Positions 18,231 to 26,115 of a stretch of 64,000 bases of DNA are shown piece by piece. The DNA lies in the NCBI RefSeq assembly GCF_964266745.1, contig NZ_CAXWGX010000001.1, positions 186,001 through 250,000 on the forward strand, in the 5' to 3' direction. How positions within the stretch are numbered: position 1 is the first letter of the stretch; each line of letters starts with the position of its first letter. The notes under the pieces were generated by a model. It made no database searches. It had not been told where the DNA came from and saw only the letters and a program-made list of their open reading frames with translations. Source of the DNA: Propionicimonas sp020161015 (GTDB lineage Bacteria; Actinomycetota; Actinomycetes; Propionibacteriales; Propionibacteriaceae). The position numbers and the translations under genes were made by a program.

Positions 18231-18235
18231 GGCGG

Positions 18236-18997
18236 TCAGGATAGTCCGCCCGAGGGCAACTCCGGCGCCGGGGTGCCGTACCCCGGACGCGGGAGCACTC
18301 GGGCGTCGGCCTCCGCGGCCGACAACGAGCCGCTCTTGAGGGAGGTTCCGTAGGCGTCGACGTAGGTCTGGCCGGAGAGATCCTGGATCGCCGCCATCAC
18401 CTCGTCGGTCACCCAGCGCAGCCCGTTGCGGTCGTCGTGGAGCTCCGCGTAGGCGGAGAAGTCGAGCGGCTCGCCGATCACGATCCGCGGCCGGCGGATC
18501 CACGGGATGCCGATGCGGGTGCGCGCGGCCGCGGTGTCGAACATCGCCACCGGGATCACCGGGACGCCCGCGGCGAGCGCCAGCCGGGCCACGCCGGTGC
18601 GTCCCTTGTACAGGCGGCCGTCCGGGGAGCGCGTGCCCTCGGGGTAGATGCCCACCATGCCGCCGTCGGACAGGACCTTCAGCACCGGGCCGAGGCCGTC
18701 GAGACTCACCCGTCCCCCCGACCGGTCGAGCGGCACCTGGCCGACGGCCTTGAGGAACCAGGCCACGATCTTCGCCCCGATCCCGCCCCGTCCGGCGAAC
18801 AGCTCCGCCTTCGCCGGGAAGGTCAGGGGACGGTGCAGCATCGCGGGCAGCACGAAGGTGTCACCGGCGGCGAGGTGGTTGCTGGCCAGGATGGCCCCAC
18901 CGGTGCGCGGGATGTGCTCCTCGCCCTCGATCCGGGCACGGAAGCCGAACCGGACGACGGGCCAGAACAACAGGTTCTTGAAGAGGCCGTACCACAC
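18236..18997 (-). CDS. 1-acyl-sn-glycerol-3-phosphate acyltransferase (PlsC-like)
   Basis: A 253-aa lysophosphatidate acyltransferase-type membrane-associated enzyme. Acyltransferase motif I is SNHLAAGDTF (HX4D) and motif III is YPEGTRSPDG; VPVIPVAMFD is motif IV. The N-terminal hydrophobic helix (LFKNLLFWPVVRFGFRA) anchors it to the membrane. It probably acylates lysophosphatidate in phospholipid synthesis. It starts with GTG 18995-18997 placed 7 nt from a TAGGCT -10 (19005-19010), so it is probably leaderless. It is first in the operon that continues into the shikimate genes. Confidence 0.9.
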   Translation of the reverse strand: MWYGLFKNLLFWPVVRFGFRARIEGEEHIPRTGGAILASNHLAAGDTFVLPAMLHRPLTFPAKAELFAGRGGIGAKIVAWFLKAVGQVPLDRSGGRVSLDGLGPVLKVLSDGGMVGIYPEGTRSPDGRLYKGRTGVARLALAAGVPVIPVAMFDTAAARTRIGIPWIRRPRIVIGEPLDFSAYAELHDDRNGLRWVTDEVMAAIQDLSGQTYVDAYGTSLKSGSLSAAEADARVLPRPGYGTPAPELPSGGLS

Positions 18998-19020
18998 GGC
19001 GGACAGCCTACGATGACCGC
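18998..19020. promoter_or_regulatory. overlapping divergent leaderless promoters
   Basis: Only 23 bp separate two divergent start codons. The minus-strand hexamer TAGGCT occupies 19005-19010, 7 nt from the plsC GTG. The plus-strand hexamer TACGAT occupies 19009-19014, 6 nt from the esterase ATG. The two -10 elements share the TA at 19009-19010. Each -35 region must lie inside the coding sequence of the opposite gene, so the promoters should be mutually exclusive. Confidence 0.65.
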
Positions 19021-19758
19021 ATGCAGGTGAGCGATCACGCCCAGCCCTTCCACACCGATGTCGGCTCGATCGGCGTGCTCTTCTGCCACGGCTTCACGGG
19101 GTCCCCGTGGTCGCTGATGGAGTGGGCGCGCATCACCGCGGACGCCGGCTACCGCGTGTCGCTCCCCCGGCTCCCCGGGCACGGCACGACCTGGCAGGAA
19201 CTGAACCTGACCACCTGGCGTGACTGGTACGCCGCGGTCGAGCGGGCGTTCCTCGAACTGCGCGCCTCCTGCGACAAGGTGTTCGTCGCCGGCCTGAGCA
19301 TGGGTGGTGGGCTCGCGCTGCGCCTGGCCGAGAAGTACCCGGACGATGTGGCGGGCCTCGTGCTGGTGAACCCGGCCGTGCTCGGCGCGCCGAAGATGCT
19401 GGCGCTTCCGGTGCTCTCGCTGGTGAAGGCGTCGTCGAAGTCGATCGGCTCGGACATCGCCCACGCCGGCGTCGACGAGTTCGCCTACGACCGGACGCCG
19501 CTGCGCGCCGCCAACTCCATGATGAAGATGTGGCTGGACGTCCGTTCCTGCCTCGACCTCGTCAGCTGCCCGATCCTGGTCTTCCGGTCGACCAACGACC
19601 ATGTGGTGCCCGCGGCGTCCACCGCCTTCGTGCTGAGCCACGTGTCCAGCGAGGACGTCACCGAGCGCGTGCTCGAGCGCAGCTACCACGTGGCCACGAT
19701 GGACCACGACAAGGAGCAGATCTTCACCGAGTCGCTGGAGTTCTTCGCCGCCCACTAG
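19021..19758 (+). CDS. alpha/beta-hydrolase, carboxylesterase / monoacylglycerol lipase-like
   Basis: A 245-aa cytoplasmic alpha/beta-hydrolase. The oxyanion region FCHGFTGSPWS and nucleophile elbow GLSMGGGLAL (catalytic Ser) are clear; the acid is probably in LVFRSTNDHVVP and the base in SYHVATMDHDKE. Size and order match the Est30/YvaK carboxylesterase group, which hydrolyses short- to medium-chain esters or monoacylglycerols. It has no signal peptide. The ATG lies 6 nt after a TACGAT -10. It is divergent from PlsC, which suggests a lipid-related role. Confidence 0.85.
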   Translation: MQVSDHAQPFHTDVGSIGVLFCHGFTGSPWSLMEWARITADAGYRVSLPRLPGHGTTWQELNLTTWRDWYAAVERAFLELRASCDKVFVAGLSMGGGLALRLAEKYPDDVAGLVLVNPAVLGAPKMLALPVLSLVKASSKSIGSDIAHAGVDEFAYDRTPLRAANSMMKMWLDVRSCLDLVSCPILVFRSTNDHVVPAASTAFVLSHVSSEDVTERVLERSYHVATMDHDKEQIFTESLEFFAAH

Positions 19759-19761
19759 GGC

Positions 19762-20862
19762 TCAGGGCGTCGCGGCCCGCCGCGTGAGCTCGTCGAGGTA
19801 CCACGTGCGCACCTGGTCCCGCTCGGCCTTGGTCGCCGCGTCCGTGCGGGCGAAGCGGTCGACCAGCTCGACCGCGTCGTCGTGGCCGAGGTGCGCGAAC
19901 ACCTGGCCGACGGCCACCGCTGCGAGGGCGTAGTCGGTGGTCGAGTCGATGGCGTCGGGGAGGTCGTAGGGGACACCGCTCGCGGCGAGGCGGGACCGGA
20001 CGAGCGCCCGGTTCTCGTCCGCCAGCACCGGGTACGCCTCCTGGCTGACCCATTCCGCCAGACCCTCGACCGCCCAGTGCTCCCCTGCGCTGCTGCACGG
20101 TGACTCCACCGCCGCGTGCACGGACTCGTGCAGCAGGACGGGTTCGAGCCACTCGTCGGTGAGCTGCGGACTGAGGGTGATCCGCGGCGTCCCCGTGCCG
20201 CAGGCCGCGACGCCGCCGGTCTCTGCGGCGTTCAGCCCGGTCACGACGACGAAGTCCGCCGACGTGCGCGGCCGCTCGACCACGATGCCGCCGTCCCACT
20301 CGATCCCGTCGGGGACCACGTCTGCGCGTGCGACCAGCGCTGCGGCCGCGTCCAGTTGCTGCCCCAGCCGCGCCCGCTCGTCGGCCGTGAGGCCGGAGCT
20401 GAGCAGGGTGCCGTGGCCGGCCGCGGTGACGTCCAGCATCTCCAGCGTCCACAGCGGCACCTGCGGCGAGGTACGCAAGCCGGTGATCACCGGGCGGCCC
20501 GCCTGCGTCCCGAGGGCGACGTAGAGGATGTTGCTCGCCTCCTCGTCGTCGCCCGGGAGCTTCCAGGAGACCTCGAGCATCGAGCCGCCGGGCGGGACCT
20601 CGACCGACGCGCCGGCCGACGTCATCACGCGGTACCAGCGGGCGCCGAGGCGGTACCCGTCGGGATTGGCGAAGTTGGCCATGAACGCGCCCGGATCCTT
20701 GTTCCGCGCGGCGAGGTTGAGCCGGGAGGCGAGGGTCTGCTCCGGGTGCGGATCGGTGGTGGTGGGCTCCAGGGGTGCGACGCAGCCGCCCACGAGCAGC
20801 AGTGCCGTCGCCAGCCAGGGCCCGGGGCGCCTCAGCCGACGATGCGACGCGCGCCGGCCCAC
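19762..20862 (-). CDS. lipoprotein with HExxH metallopeptidase motif
   Basis: A predicted surface lipoprotein of 366 aa. The signal ends at WLATALLLVGGC (lipobox). The C-terminal half has LLHESVHAAVE, an HExxH zinc site, followed about 20 residues later by EGLAEWVSQEAYP with a third-ligand Glu, the gluzincin (peptidase MA) pattern. The N-terminal half has no family I recognise. GTG 20860-20862 is the nearest conventional start and overlaps nlpC by 31 bp; alternatively CTG 20833-20835 gives a CTGA overlap and a more compact signal peptide. Coupling to the NlpC/P60 gene suggests cell-wall or extracellular protein processing. Confidence 0.75.
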   Translation of the reverse strand: MGRRASHRRLRRPGPWLATALLLVGGCVAPLEPTTTDPHPEQTLASRLNLAARNKDPGAFMANFANPDGYRLGARWYRVMTSAGASVEVPPGGSMLEVSWKLPGDDEEASNILYVALGTQAGRPVITGLRTSPQVPLWTLEMLDVTAAGHGTLLSSGLTADERARLGQQLDAAAALVARADVVPDGIEWDGGIVVERPRTSADFVVVTGLNAAETGGVAACGTGTPRITLSPQLTDEWLEPVLLHESVHAAVESPCSSAGEHWAVEGLAEWVSQEAYPVLADENRALVRSRLAASGVPYDLPDAIDSTTDYALAAVAVGQVFAHLGHDDAVELVDRFARTDAATKAERDQVRTWYLDELTRRAATP

Positions 20863-21890
20863 GGTGCCGGGTAGGAATTCAGCGTCTGGATCACCAGGTC
20901 GGCCCGGGTGTTCCGCGCGTGCACGATCTTGCCGTTGCCGATGTACATCCCCACGTGGTGCACCGGGTGGTACCAGAAGATCAGGTCGCCGGGCTTCAGT
21001 TCGCTGCGCGACACCGGACGCCCCAGGCGCGACTGCGCGGACGAGGAGTGCGGCAACGAGATCCCGACCGAGCGGTAGGCGGCGAGCATCAGGCCCGAGC
21101 AGTCGAACTGGGTGGGGCCGGACCGCGACCACACGTACTGGCCGATCTTCACCTTCGACACCGCGTACCGGATCGCTCCGAGGGCCTTGGCATTCGCGGT
21201 CACGCCGTCGAGGTCGTTCAGGCTCCACGAGGTGGTGCCGCCCTCGGCCGCGTCCAGTTCCGCGCGCTGCTGGGCGGTCAGCTGGAGGACGAGGGCCTGC
21301 GCCCGGTCGACCTTGTCCTGCAAGTCCTTCTTGAGCGCGGCGAGCTTCTGCTCCTGCTCGCCCAGCGCCGCCGACTCGGCCGCCTCGGTGCGACGCATGT
21401 CGGCGAGGTTGGCCTGCTCGGCCTCGTGCTCGGCGAGCGTGGCGTTCATGTCCTGGTCGACCTTGTCCGCCGTGGACAGCCGGTCGAGCATCGTCTCGGG
21501 GTCGCCGCTGGTGAACACCTGGACGGTCGGGTCGAGGTCACGGTTGCGGAACTGGATCAGGGCGATGGCCCGCACCTGCTCGGCCAGCGCGTCGACCTTC
21601 GCCTGCTGCGTGGCGATGTCGGCCTGGAGAACGGCCAGCCGGTCCTTGCTCTCGGCGAGGGCCTGGGCCGCGGTGTCGTAGTCCTCGCCCACAGCGCTGG
21701 CCTGCTCCTCGAGCGCGAGCACCTGCGCCTTGGCGTCCTTCAGCTTGGTCTCGGTCGCGCTCGGTGCGGACGGGGACGGGGACGGGCTCGGAGGAGTGGC
21801 CTGGGACGGGTCAACGGCCTGCGCGCCGAACAACACCAGCGTGGCGACCGCCACGGCGACCGCGGTGCGCGTGCTTCGCCGAGCCCCCAC
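20832..21890 (-). CDS. secreted NlpC/P60 peptidoglycan endopeptidase (RipA-like)
   Basis: A 352-aa exported hydrolase that cleaves peptidoglycan stem peptides. It has an N-terminal signal (TAVAVAVATLVLFGAQA), a Pro/Ser spacer, a long coiled coil (about 45-205, rich in Glu, Lys, Gln and Ala) and a C-terminal NlpC/P60 domain with catalytic Cys in FDCSGLMLAAYRSVG and His in HHVGMYIGNGKIVHA. The coiled coil is the kind that blocks or positions the active site in RipA-type enzymes. It starts with GTG preceded by AGGGGA. It is the middle gene of three coupled minus-strand genes. A role in daughter-cell separation is inferred from the family. Confidence 0.9.
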   Translation of the reverse strand: MGARRSTRTAVAVAVATLVLFGAQAVDPSQATPPSPSPSPSAPSATETKLKDAKAQVLALEEQASAVGEDYDTAAQALAESKDRLAVLQADIATQQAKVDALAEQVRAIALIQFRNRDLDPTVQVFTSGDPETMLDRLSTADKVDQDMNATLAEHEAEQANLADMRRTEAAESAALGEQEQKLAALKKDLQDKVDRAQALVLQLTAQQRAELDAAEGGTTSWSLNDLDGVTANAKALGAIRYAVSKVKIGQYVWSRSGPTQFDCSGLMLAAYRSVGISLPHSSSAQSRLGRPVSRSELKPGDLIFWYHPVHHVGMYIGNGKIVHARNTRADLVIQTLNSYPAPWAGARRIVG

Positions 21891-21926
21891 TGCATCCCCT
21901 CCCGCTGAAACAAAACTGAGAAAATC

Positions 21927-22169
21927 CTAAGGGAGGGCGGTGCCGAAGGCAACTCCGTCCGTTCGGGCGGGTGACTCGGACCGGACAAGGCGCAACGGCG
22001 GGAGGAGCCCCGACGCCGCCATGGCACTCAAGGCCGCCTGCTCCTCGTCGTCCAGCACCAGGGCGTCGGGGAGCGGGCCGAGCAGTACCGACACCACGCA
22101 GTCGGCACACGCCGGGCCCCTCGCCCGGCAGGTGCCGCAGTCGACATGCAGTACGTCCATGCCCACCAT
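21927..22169 (-). CDS. small cysteine-rich conserved protein
   Basis: An 80-aa protein of a type conserved beside NlpC/P60 genes in actinobacteria. The N-terminal region DVLHVDCGTCRARGPACADC has four cysteines in two CxxC-like pairs that look like a metal-binding knuckle; the remainder (LDDEEQAALSAMAASGLLPP) is helical. There is no signal peptide. I prefer ATG 22167-22169 (GAGGGG upstream); ATG 22158-22160 is possible. It lies 36 bp upstream of the NlpC/P60 gene on the same strand. Function unknown. Confidence 0.7.
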   Translation of the reverse strand: MVGMDVLHVDCGTCRARGPACADCVVSVLLGPLPDALVLDDEEQAALSAMAASGLLPPLRLVRSESPARTDGVAFGTALP

Positions 22170-22206
22170 CGTGACGGCCCCCTCTGACACTCCGCGCGGG
22201 TGCACC

Positions 22207-22212
22207 TAGGCT
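22207..22212 (+). promoter_or_regulatory. -10 element, leaderless promoter
   Basis: TAGGCT, 6 nt before ATG 22219 of the lipoprotein gene. Confidence 0.6.
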
Positions 22213-22218
22213 GCCCCC

Positions 22219-23406
22219 ATGGGTGCCCGGATCGTCGCCGCGGCCATCGCCGCGCTGCTGCTGGCCGGCTGCACGACGCCGTCGCCCCCGCCGGCGCCCA
22301 CCTCGGCCGCCACGTCCCCCTCGTCGGCCGCGCCCTCCCCGTCCGTACCGCCGGCCACCTGGCAACAGGTCGCCCTGCCCGCAGGGCTCCGCCCCTCTGC
22401 CCTCGCCACGGCGGGCGACGACCTCCTTGTGGGCGGGCGGACGGATGCCCCCGCCCCGATGCTGGTGCGGCTGCACGACGGCTCGCCGGCCGCCCGGTTC
22501 CGGCTGGCGCCGGCCGACCCGAACGCCGAGGCCGCCGACCTCGTCCGCCTCACCGTGGCCGGCGACGACGTCCACGCGATCGGCTCGATGATCGCCGGCG
22601 CCCACTCCAACCCGCGCCTGACGGTGTGGGACGGCTCGCTGTCCACCTCCCGGCTGGCCAGCCGGCCCCAGGAGTTCTTCACCTTCGGCGGCCACGACGC
22701 CGGCCCGCTGCTCGGCACGGTGGTGGTCGACGGACGGCCGGTGATCGCCGGGAGCCGCGTCGGCGGCCGCGGCCCGTACGGCGTGCTGTGGACACGCAGG
22801 GGCCACACGTGGACCGCGCAGGAGCGGCCGTCCGGCCTGGCATCCACGCCGGACCGGGAGTTCGGGTTCAGCGCGGTGGCCGCGTCCGGCGGCCGCGTGG
22901 TCATCACCGGGGACGAACTGGGTCTCGCCGGAGGGCTCACCCAGCTGCCCGTTGCCTTCGTCGGCGGCGTCGCCGGCCCGTGGCAGCACCTGCCCCTCCC
23001 GGTGCCGGCCGACCCCCCGCCCGTGCCCGGCCAGCTGACGCGGGCGACGTCGGTCGCGTGCACCGCCGCCGGCACGACCTGCTGGGTGGCCGGCTGGGCG
23101 CGCGGGCACGCCCTCGCGTGGCCGCTCACCGTGCCGGCCGCGGGCGAGGCAACGGCCGCTGCGCCCGCCGTGCTCCCCGGGGATCCCCCCGGCGGGAACG
23201 ACCCCACGGCCCTGGTGACGCTCGCCGGCGGGCGTCCGGTGGTGACCACCAACGCGAACGTGCCCACGACCGCGGTGCAGTGCGCGACCGGCTGGCTCGC
23301 GCTGCCCGGTCCGCAGGGCCGCACGACCGCCCTGGCCGCGGCCGGCGGTTCGGCCTACGCCGTGTCGGACGGCGTCCTGTGGCGGCTCGACCTCCCTTCC
23401 TGTTGA
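22219..23406 (+). CDS. lipoprotein, beta-propeller-like, unknown function
   Basis: A 395-aa predicted lipoprotein with signal MGARIVAAAIAALLLAGC (Cys18 lipidated) and a Pro/Ser/Thr-rich tether to about residue 50. The mature part shows repeated beta-strand units with recurring Gly/Trp and polar turns (ARFRLAPADPNAEAADLV, GPYGVLWTRRGHTWT, GPWQHLPLPV), suggestive of a propeller. I do not recognise a named family and see no catalytic motif. The transcript is probably leaderless. It is divergent from the small Cys-rich protein gene. Confidence 0.75.
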   Translation: MGARIVAAAIAALLLAGCTTPSPPPAPTSAATSPSSAAPSPSVPPATWQQVALPAGLRPSALATAGDDLLVGGRTDAPAPMLVRLHDGSPAARFRLAPADPNAEAADLVRLTVAGDDVHAIGSMIAGAHSNPRLTVWDGSLSTSRLASRPQEFFTFGGHDAGPLLGTVVVDGRPVIAGSRVGGRGPYGVLWTRRGHTWTAQERPSGLASTPDREFGFSAVAASGGRVVITGDELGLAGGLTQLPVAFVGGVAGPWQHLPLPVPADPPPVPGQLTRATSVACTAAGTTCWVAGWARGHALAWPLTVPAAGEATAAAPAVLPGDPPGGNDPTALVTLAGGRPVVTTNANVPTTAVQCATGWLALPGPQGRTTALAAAGGSAYAVSDGVLWRLDLPSC

Positions 23407-23453
23407 GCGCGACACGCGCCACGCTCGGTGCCGGCAGTGTCAGAGGGCCGGGC

Positions 23454-23459
23454 TAGCGT
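23454..23459 (+). promoter_or_regulatory. -10 element, leaderless promoter of nuclease gene
   Basis: TAGCGT, 7 nt before GTG 23467; this spacing is why I choose that GTG over ATG 23482. Confidence 0.55.
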
Positions 23460-23466
23460 CCGTCCC

Positions 23467-25173
23467 GTGACCAGTACCGCCATGGCGCAGCCGAGCTTCG
23501 ACGACCTCGGCCGTCCGCTGTCGCAGGTCACGTTCTGCGTCGTCGACCTGGAGACGACCGGCAGCACCGGGGAGGACACCATCACCGAGTTCGGCGCGGT
23601 GAAGGTGTGCGGCGGGGAGGTGCTCGGGGAGTTCCAGACGCTGGTCAACCCCAACACCCACATCCCGGCGCTGGTGGCCGTGCTCACCGGGATCACCGAC
23701 GTCATGGTCGCGGGGGCGCCGAAGCTGGCCGAGGTGCTGCCCAGCTTCCTCGAGTTCGCCTCCGGCTGCGTGCTGGTGGCCCACAACGCCGCCTTCGACG
23801 TCGGCTTCCTCAAGCGCGCCTGCGCCGCGCACGGCTACCCGTGGCCGGGCCCGGAGGTGCTCGACACCGTCGCGCTCGCCCGGCAGGTGCTGCTGCGCGA
23901 CGAGGTCCCCAACGTGAAGCTGGCCACGCTCGCCACGCACTTCCGCGCGTCCACCACGCCCAACCACCGGGCGCTGGCCGACGCCCGCGCCACCGTCGAC
24001 GTGCTGCACGGCCTGCTCGAGCGGGTCGGCAACCTCGGCTGCCACACCATCGAGGATCTGCTGGAGTTCACCCGGCGGGTCTCCCCGGAGCGCCGCGCCA
24101 AGCGCACCCTGGCCCACGGCGTGCCTTCCTCGCCGGGGATCTACCAGTTCGTCGCCGACCTCGCCGGGCCGGACGGGCGTCCGCGCCGGCAGGTGCTCTA
24201 CGTGGGCAAGAGCCGCAACCTGCGCCGCCGGGTGGCGAGCTACTTCACCGCGGCGGAGACCCGTCCGCGGATCGACGAGATGGTGCGGATCGCCACCGGC
24301 GTCGAGACCACCGTCTGCCGGACGCCGCTGGAGGCCGACGTCCTGGAGCTCCGGCTCATCGCCGCCCACTCCCCCCGCTACAACCGGCGCTCGAAGTTCC
24401 CCGAGCGCCAGGTCTGGCTGAAGCTCACCCGCGAGCCGTACCCGCGCCTGTCCATCGTGAAGGCGATCGCCGACGACGCCGCGCTCTACTTCGGCCCGTT
24501 CCGCCGCCGTGCCGCGGCCGAGCAGGCCATGCTCGCGCTCTACGACGCGTTCCCGATCCGGCAGTGCACCGCGCGGCTTTCGCCACGACGCGCGACCAGC
24601 CCCTGCGCTCTGGCGGGGATGGGGAGGTGCTGCGCCCCGTGCGAACTGGCGGTCACTCCCGCCGAGTACGCGGAACTCACCGACCGCGTGCGCGCCTGCC
24701 TGACCACCGACGTCGGCCCGCTGGTGAGCCAGGTGGAGCCGCGACTGCGCCAGCTCGTGCGGGCCGAGCGCTTCGAGGACGCCGCCGTGCTCACCGACCG
24801 CGTGGAGGGGCTCAGCCGGGCGGCCCTGCGCCACCACCGGCTCGCCAGCCTCGCCGGCTGCCCCCAGATCGTCGCCGCCTACCGCAGCGAGCCCGGCTGG
24901 GAGATCCACGTGATCCGGCACGGACGGCTCGCCGCGGCGGCGCTGGCACGTCCCGGCGAGGTGCCCCAGCAGGTGGCGAGGGACGCCGTGACCGTCGCGG
25001 AGTGGGTGGCGCCACCGGTGGGCCCGGCCCCCGCGGCGATCGTGGAGGAGACCGAGCGCATCGCCGACTGGCTGGAGCGGCCGGGCGTCCGCATCATCGA
25101 GATCGAGGGCGAGTGGAGCTGGCCGCTGCGGATCGGCCCGGCGGCGTCGGTGCGGATTAGGATCAGCGCATGA
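23467..25173 (+). CDS. DEDDh exonuclease fused to GIY-YIG (UvrC-like) nuclease domain
   Basis: A 568-aa two-nuclease fusion typical of actinobacteria. An N-terminal DnaQ-like 3'-5' exonuclease (about 20-190) has Asp27 and Glu29 in VVDLETTG, VLVAHNAAFDVGFL, and NHRALADARATVDVL with the final His/Asp. A GIY-YIG domain (about 220-310) follows, with PGIYQFV, VLYVGKSRNLRRRVASYF and an EADVLELRLIAAHSPRYN end. The rest, including a UvrB-interaction-like segment with clustered cysteines (MGRCCAPCELAVTP), resembles UvrC. The Cho/UvrC resemblance suggests DNA repair, but no UvrC C-terminal endonuclease domain is present. The start is GTG 23467. Confidence 0.9.
   Translation: MTSTAMAQPSFDDLGRPLSQVTFCVVDLETTGSTGEDTITEFGAVKVCGGEVLGEFQTLVNPNTHIPALVAVLTGITDVMVAGAPKLAEVLPSFLEFASGCVLVAHNAAFDVGFLKRACAAHGYPWPGPEVLDTVALARQVLLRDEVPNVKLATLATHFRASTTPNHRALADARATVDVLHGLLERVGNLGCHTIEDLLEFTRRVSPERRAKRTLAHGVPSSPGIYQFVADLAGPDGRPRRQVLYVGKSRNLRRRVASYFTAAETRPRIDEMVRIATGVETTVCRTPLEADVLELRLIAAHSPRYNRRSKFPERQVWLKLTREPYPRLSIVKAIADDAALYFGPFRRRAAAEQAMLALYDAFPIRQCTARLSPRRATSPCALAGMGRCCAPCELAVTPAEYAELTDRVRACLTTDVGPLVSQVEPRLRQLVRAERFEDAAVLTDRVEGLSRAALRHHRLASLAGCPQIVAAYRSEPGWEIHVIRHGRLAAAALARPGEVPQQVARDAVTVAEWVAPPVGPAPAAIVEETERIADWLERPGVRIIEIEGEWSWPLRIGPAASVRIRISA
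25158..25163 (+). promoter_or_regulatory. -10 element, leaderless promoter inside the nuclease 3' end
   Basis: TAGGAT, 6 nt before ATG 25170. It lies within the last codons of the preceding gene, so the RAM-domain gene likely has its own promoter despite overlapping. Confidence 0.55.
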
Positions 25174-25448
25174 TCACCGCGATTGTGTTCGTCAAGGCCG
25201 ATGTCGCCCGCATCCCCGAGGTCGCCCAGCAGATCGCCGACCTCGACGGGGTGTCCGAGGTGTACTCGGTGACCGGCACGATCGACCTGATCGCGATGGT
25301 CCGCGTCCACACCATCGACCAGGTGGCCACCACCGTGGCCGACCAGGTCAACAAGGTGCCCGGGGTGGAGGGCACGGAGACGCACATCGCGTTCCGCGCC
25401 TACTCCACCCACGACCTCGAGGCGGCCTTCGCGATCGGGGCCGACTAG
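25170..25448 (+). CDS. stand-alone Lrp/AsnC ligand-binding (RAM) domain protein
   Basis: A 92-aa protein consisting only of an alpha-beta sandwich RAM domain: ITAIVFVKADVARIPEV, DLDGVSEVYSVTGTIDLIAM and the terminal GTETHIAFRAYS. The DNA-binding HTH of Lrp/AsnC regulators is absent. Such proteins form oligomers that bind amino acids and are found next to cytochrome and aromatic genes in actinobacteria. The start overlaps the stop of the nuclease gene by 4 bp. No partner regulator is visible nearby. Confidence 0.9.
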   Translation: MITAIVFVKADVARIPEVAQQIADLDGVSEVYSVTGTIDLIAMVRVHTIDQVATTVADQVNKVPGVEGTETHIAFRAYSTHDLEAAFAIGAD

Positions 25449-25486
25449 GTCAGGGAGCCGTCCCCCCGCCGGGTGCCGGAGCGTCC

Positions 25487-26014
25487 TCAGTCCTGCGTGA
25501 CCTCGACCGACTCGAGGACCACCGGCTCGACCGGCCGGTCCATCCGACCGGTCCGCACCGCGGCGATCTTGTCGACGACCGCGCGCGAGGCCTCGTCCGC
25601 GACCTCGCCGAAGATGGTGTGCTTGCGGTTCAGGTGCGGCGTCGGGACGACGGTGATGAAGAACTGCGAGCCGTTCGTGCCCCGGCCCATGCGGATGCCG
25701 GCGTTGGCCATGGCGAGCAGGTAGGGGCGGTTGAACACGAGGTCGGGGTGGATCTCGTCGTCGAAGTTGTAGCCCGGGCCGCCGGTACCGGTGCCGAGCG
25801 GGCAGCCGCCCTGGATCATGAAGCCGTCGATGACGCGGTGGAACGTGAGCCCGTCGTAGAAGTTGCCGGTGGTCGGCGCGCCGGTCTGCGGATCGGTGTA
25901 CTCCTTGGTGCCGGTGGCGAGGCCGACGAAGTTCGCGACGGTCTTCGGTGCCTGGTCTGCGAACAGGGTCACCACGATGTCGCCGTGGTTGGTGTGCAGG
26001 GTTGCCTGGGCCAT
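25487..26014 (-). CDS. ppiA: cytoplasmic cyclophilin-type peptidyl-prolyl cis-trans isomerase
   Basis: A 175-aa cyclophilin without signal peptide. Family motifs: VTLFADQAPKTVANFVGLA, FYDGLTFHRVIDGFMIQGG with the catalytic Arg, MANAGIRMGRGTNGSQFFIT and HTIFGEV. It assists protein folding in the cytoplasm. ATG 26012-26014 has GGAAGG upstream. It is convergent with the RAM-domain gene and divergent from the sunset-domain gene. Confidence 0.95.
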   Translation of the reverse strand: MAQATLHTNHGDIVVTLFADQAPKTVANFVGLATGTKEYTDPQTGAPTTGNFYDGLTFHRVIDGFMIQGGCPLGTGTGGPGYNFDDEIHPDLVFNRPYLLAMANAGIRMGRGTNGSQFFITVVPTPHLNRKHTIFGEVADEASRAVVDKIAAVRTGRMDRPVEPVVLESVEVTQD

Positions 26015-26115
26015 GTGGCCTTCCTTTCTTCTGCGGTCGCCCCATCCTGACAGATGCTGTGTTTCGCGGCGCCGCTACGGGTACGGTGGGTGCTAGCCGA
26101 GGATCGGGAGGCAGA

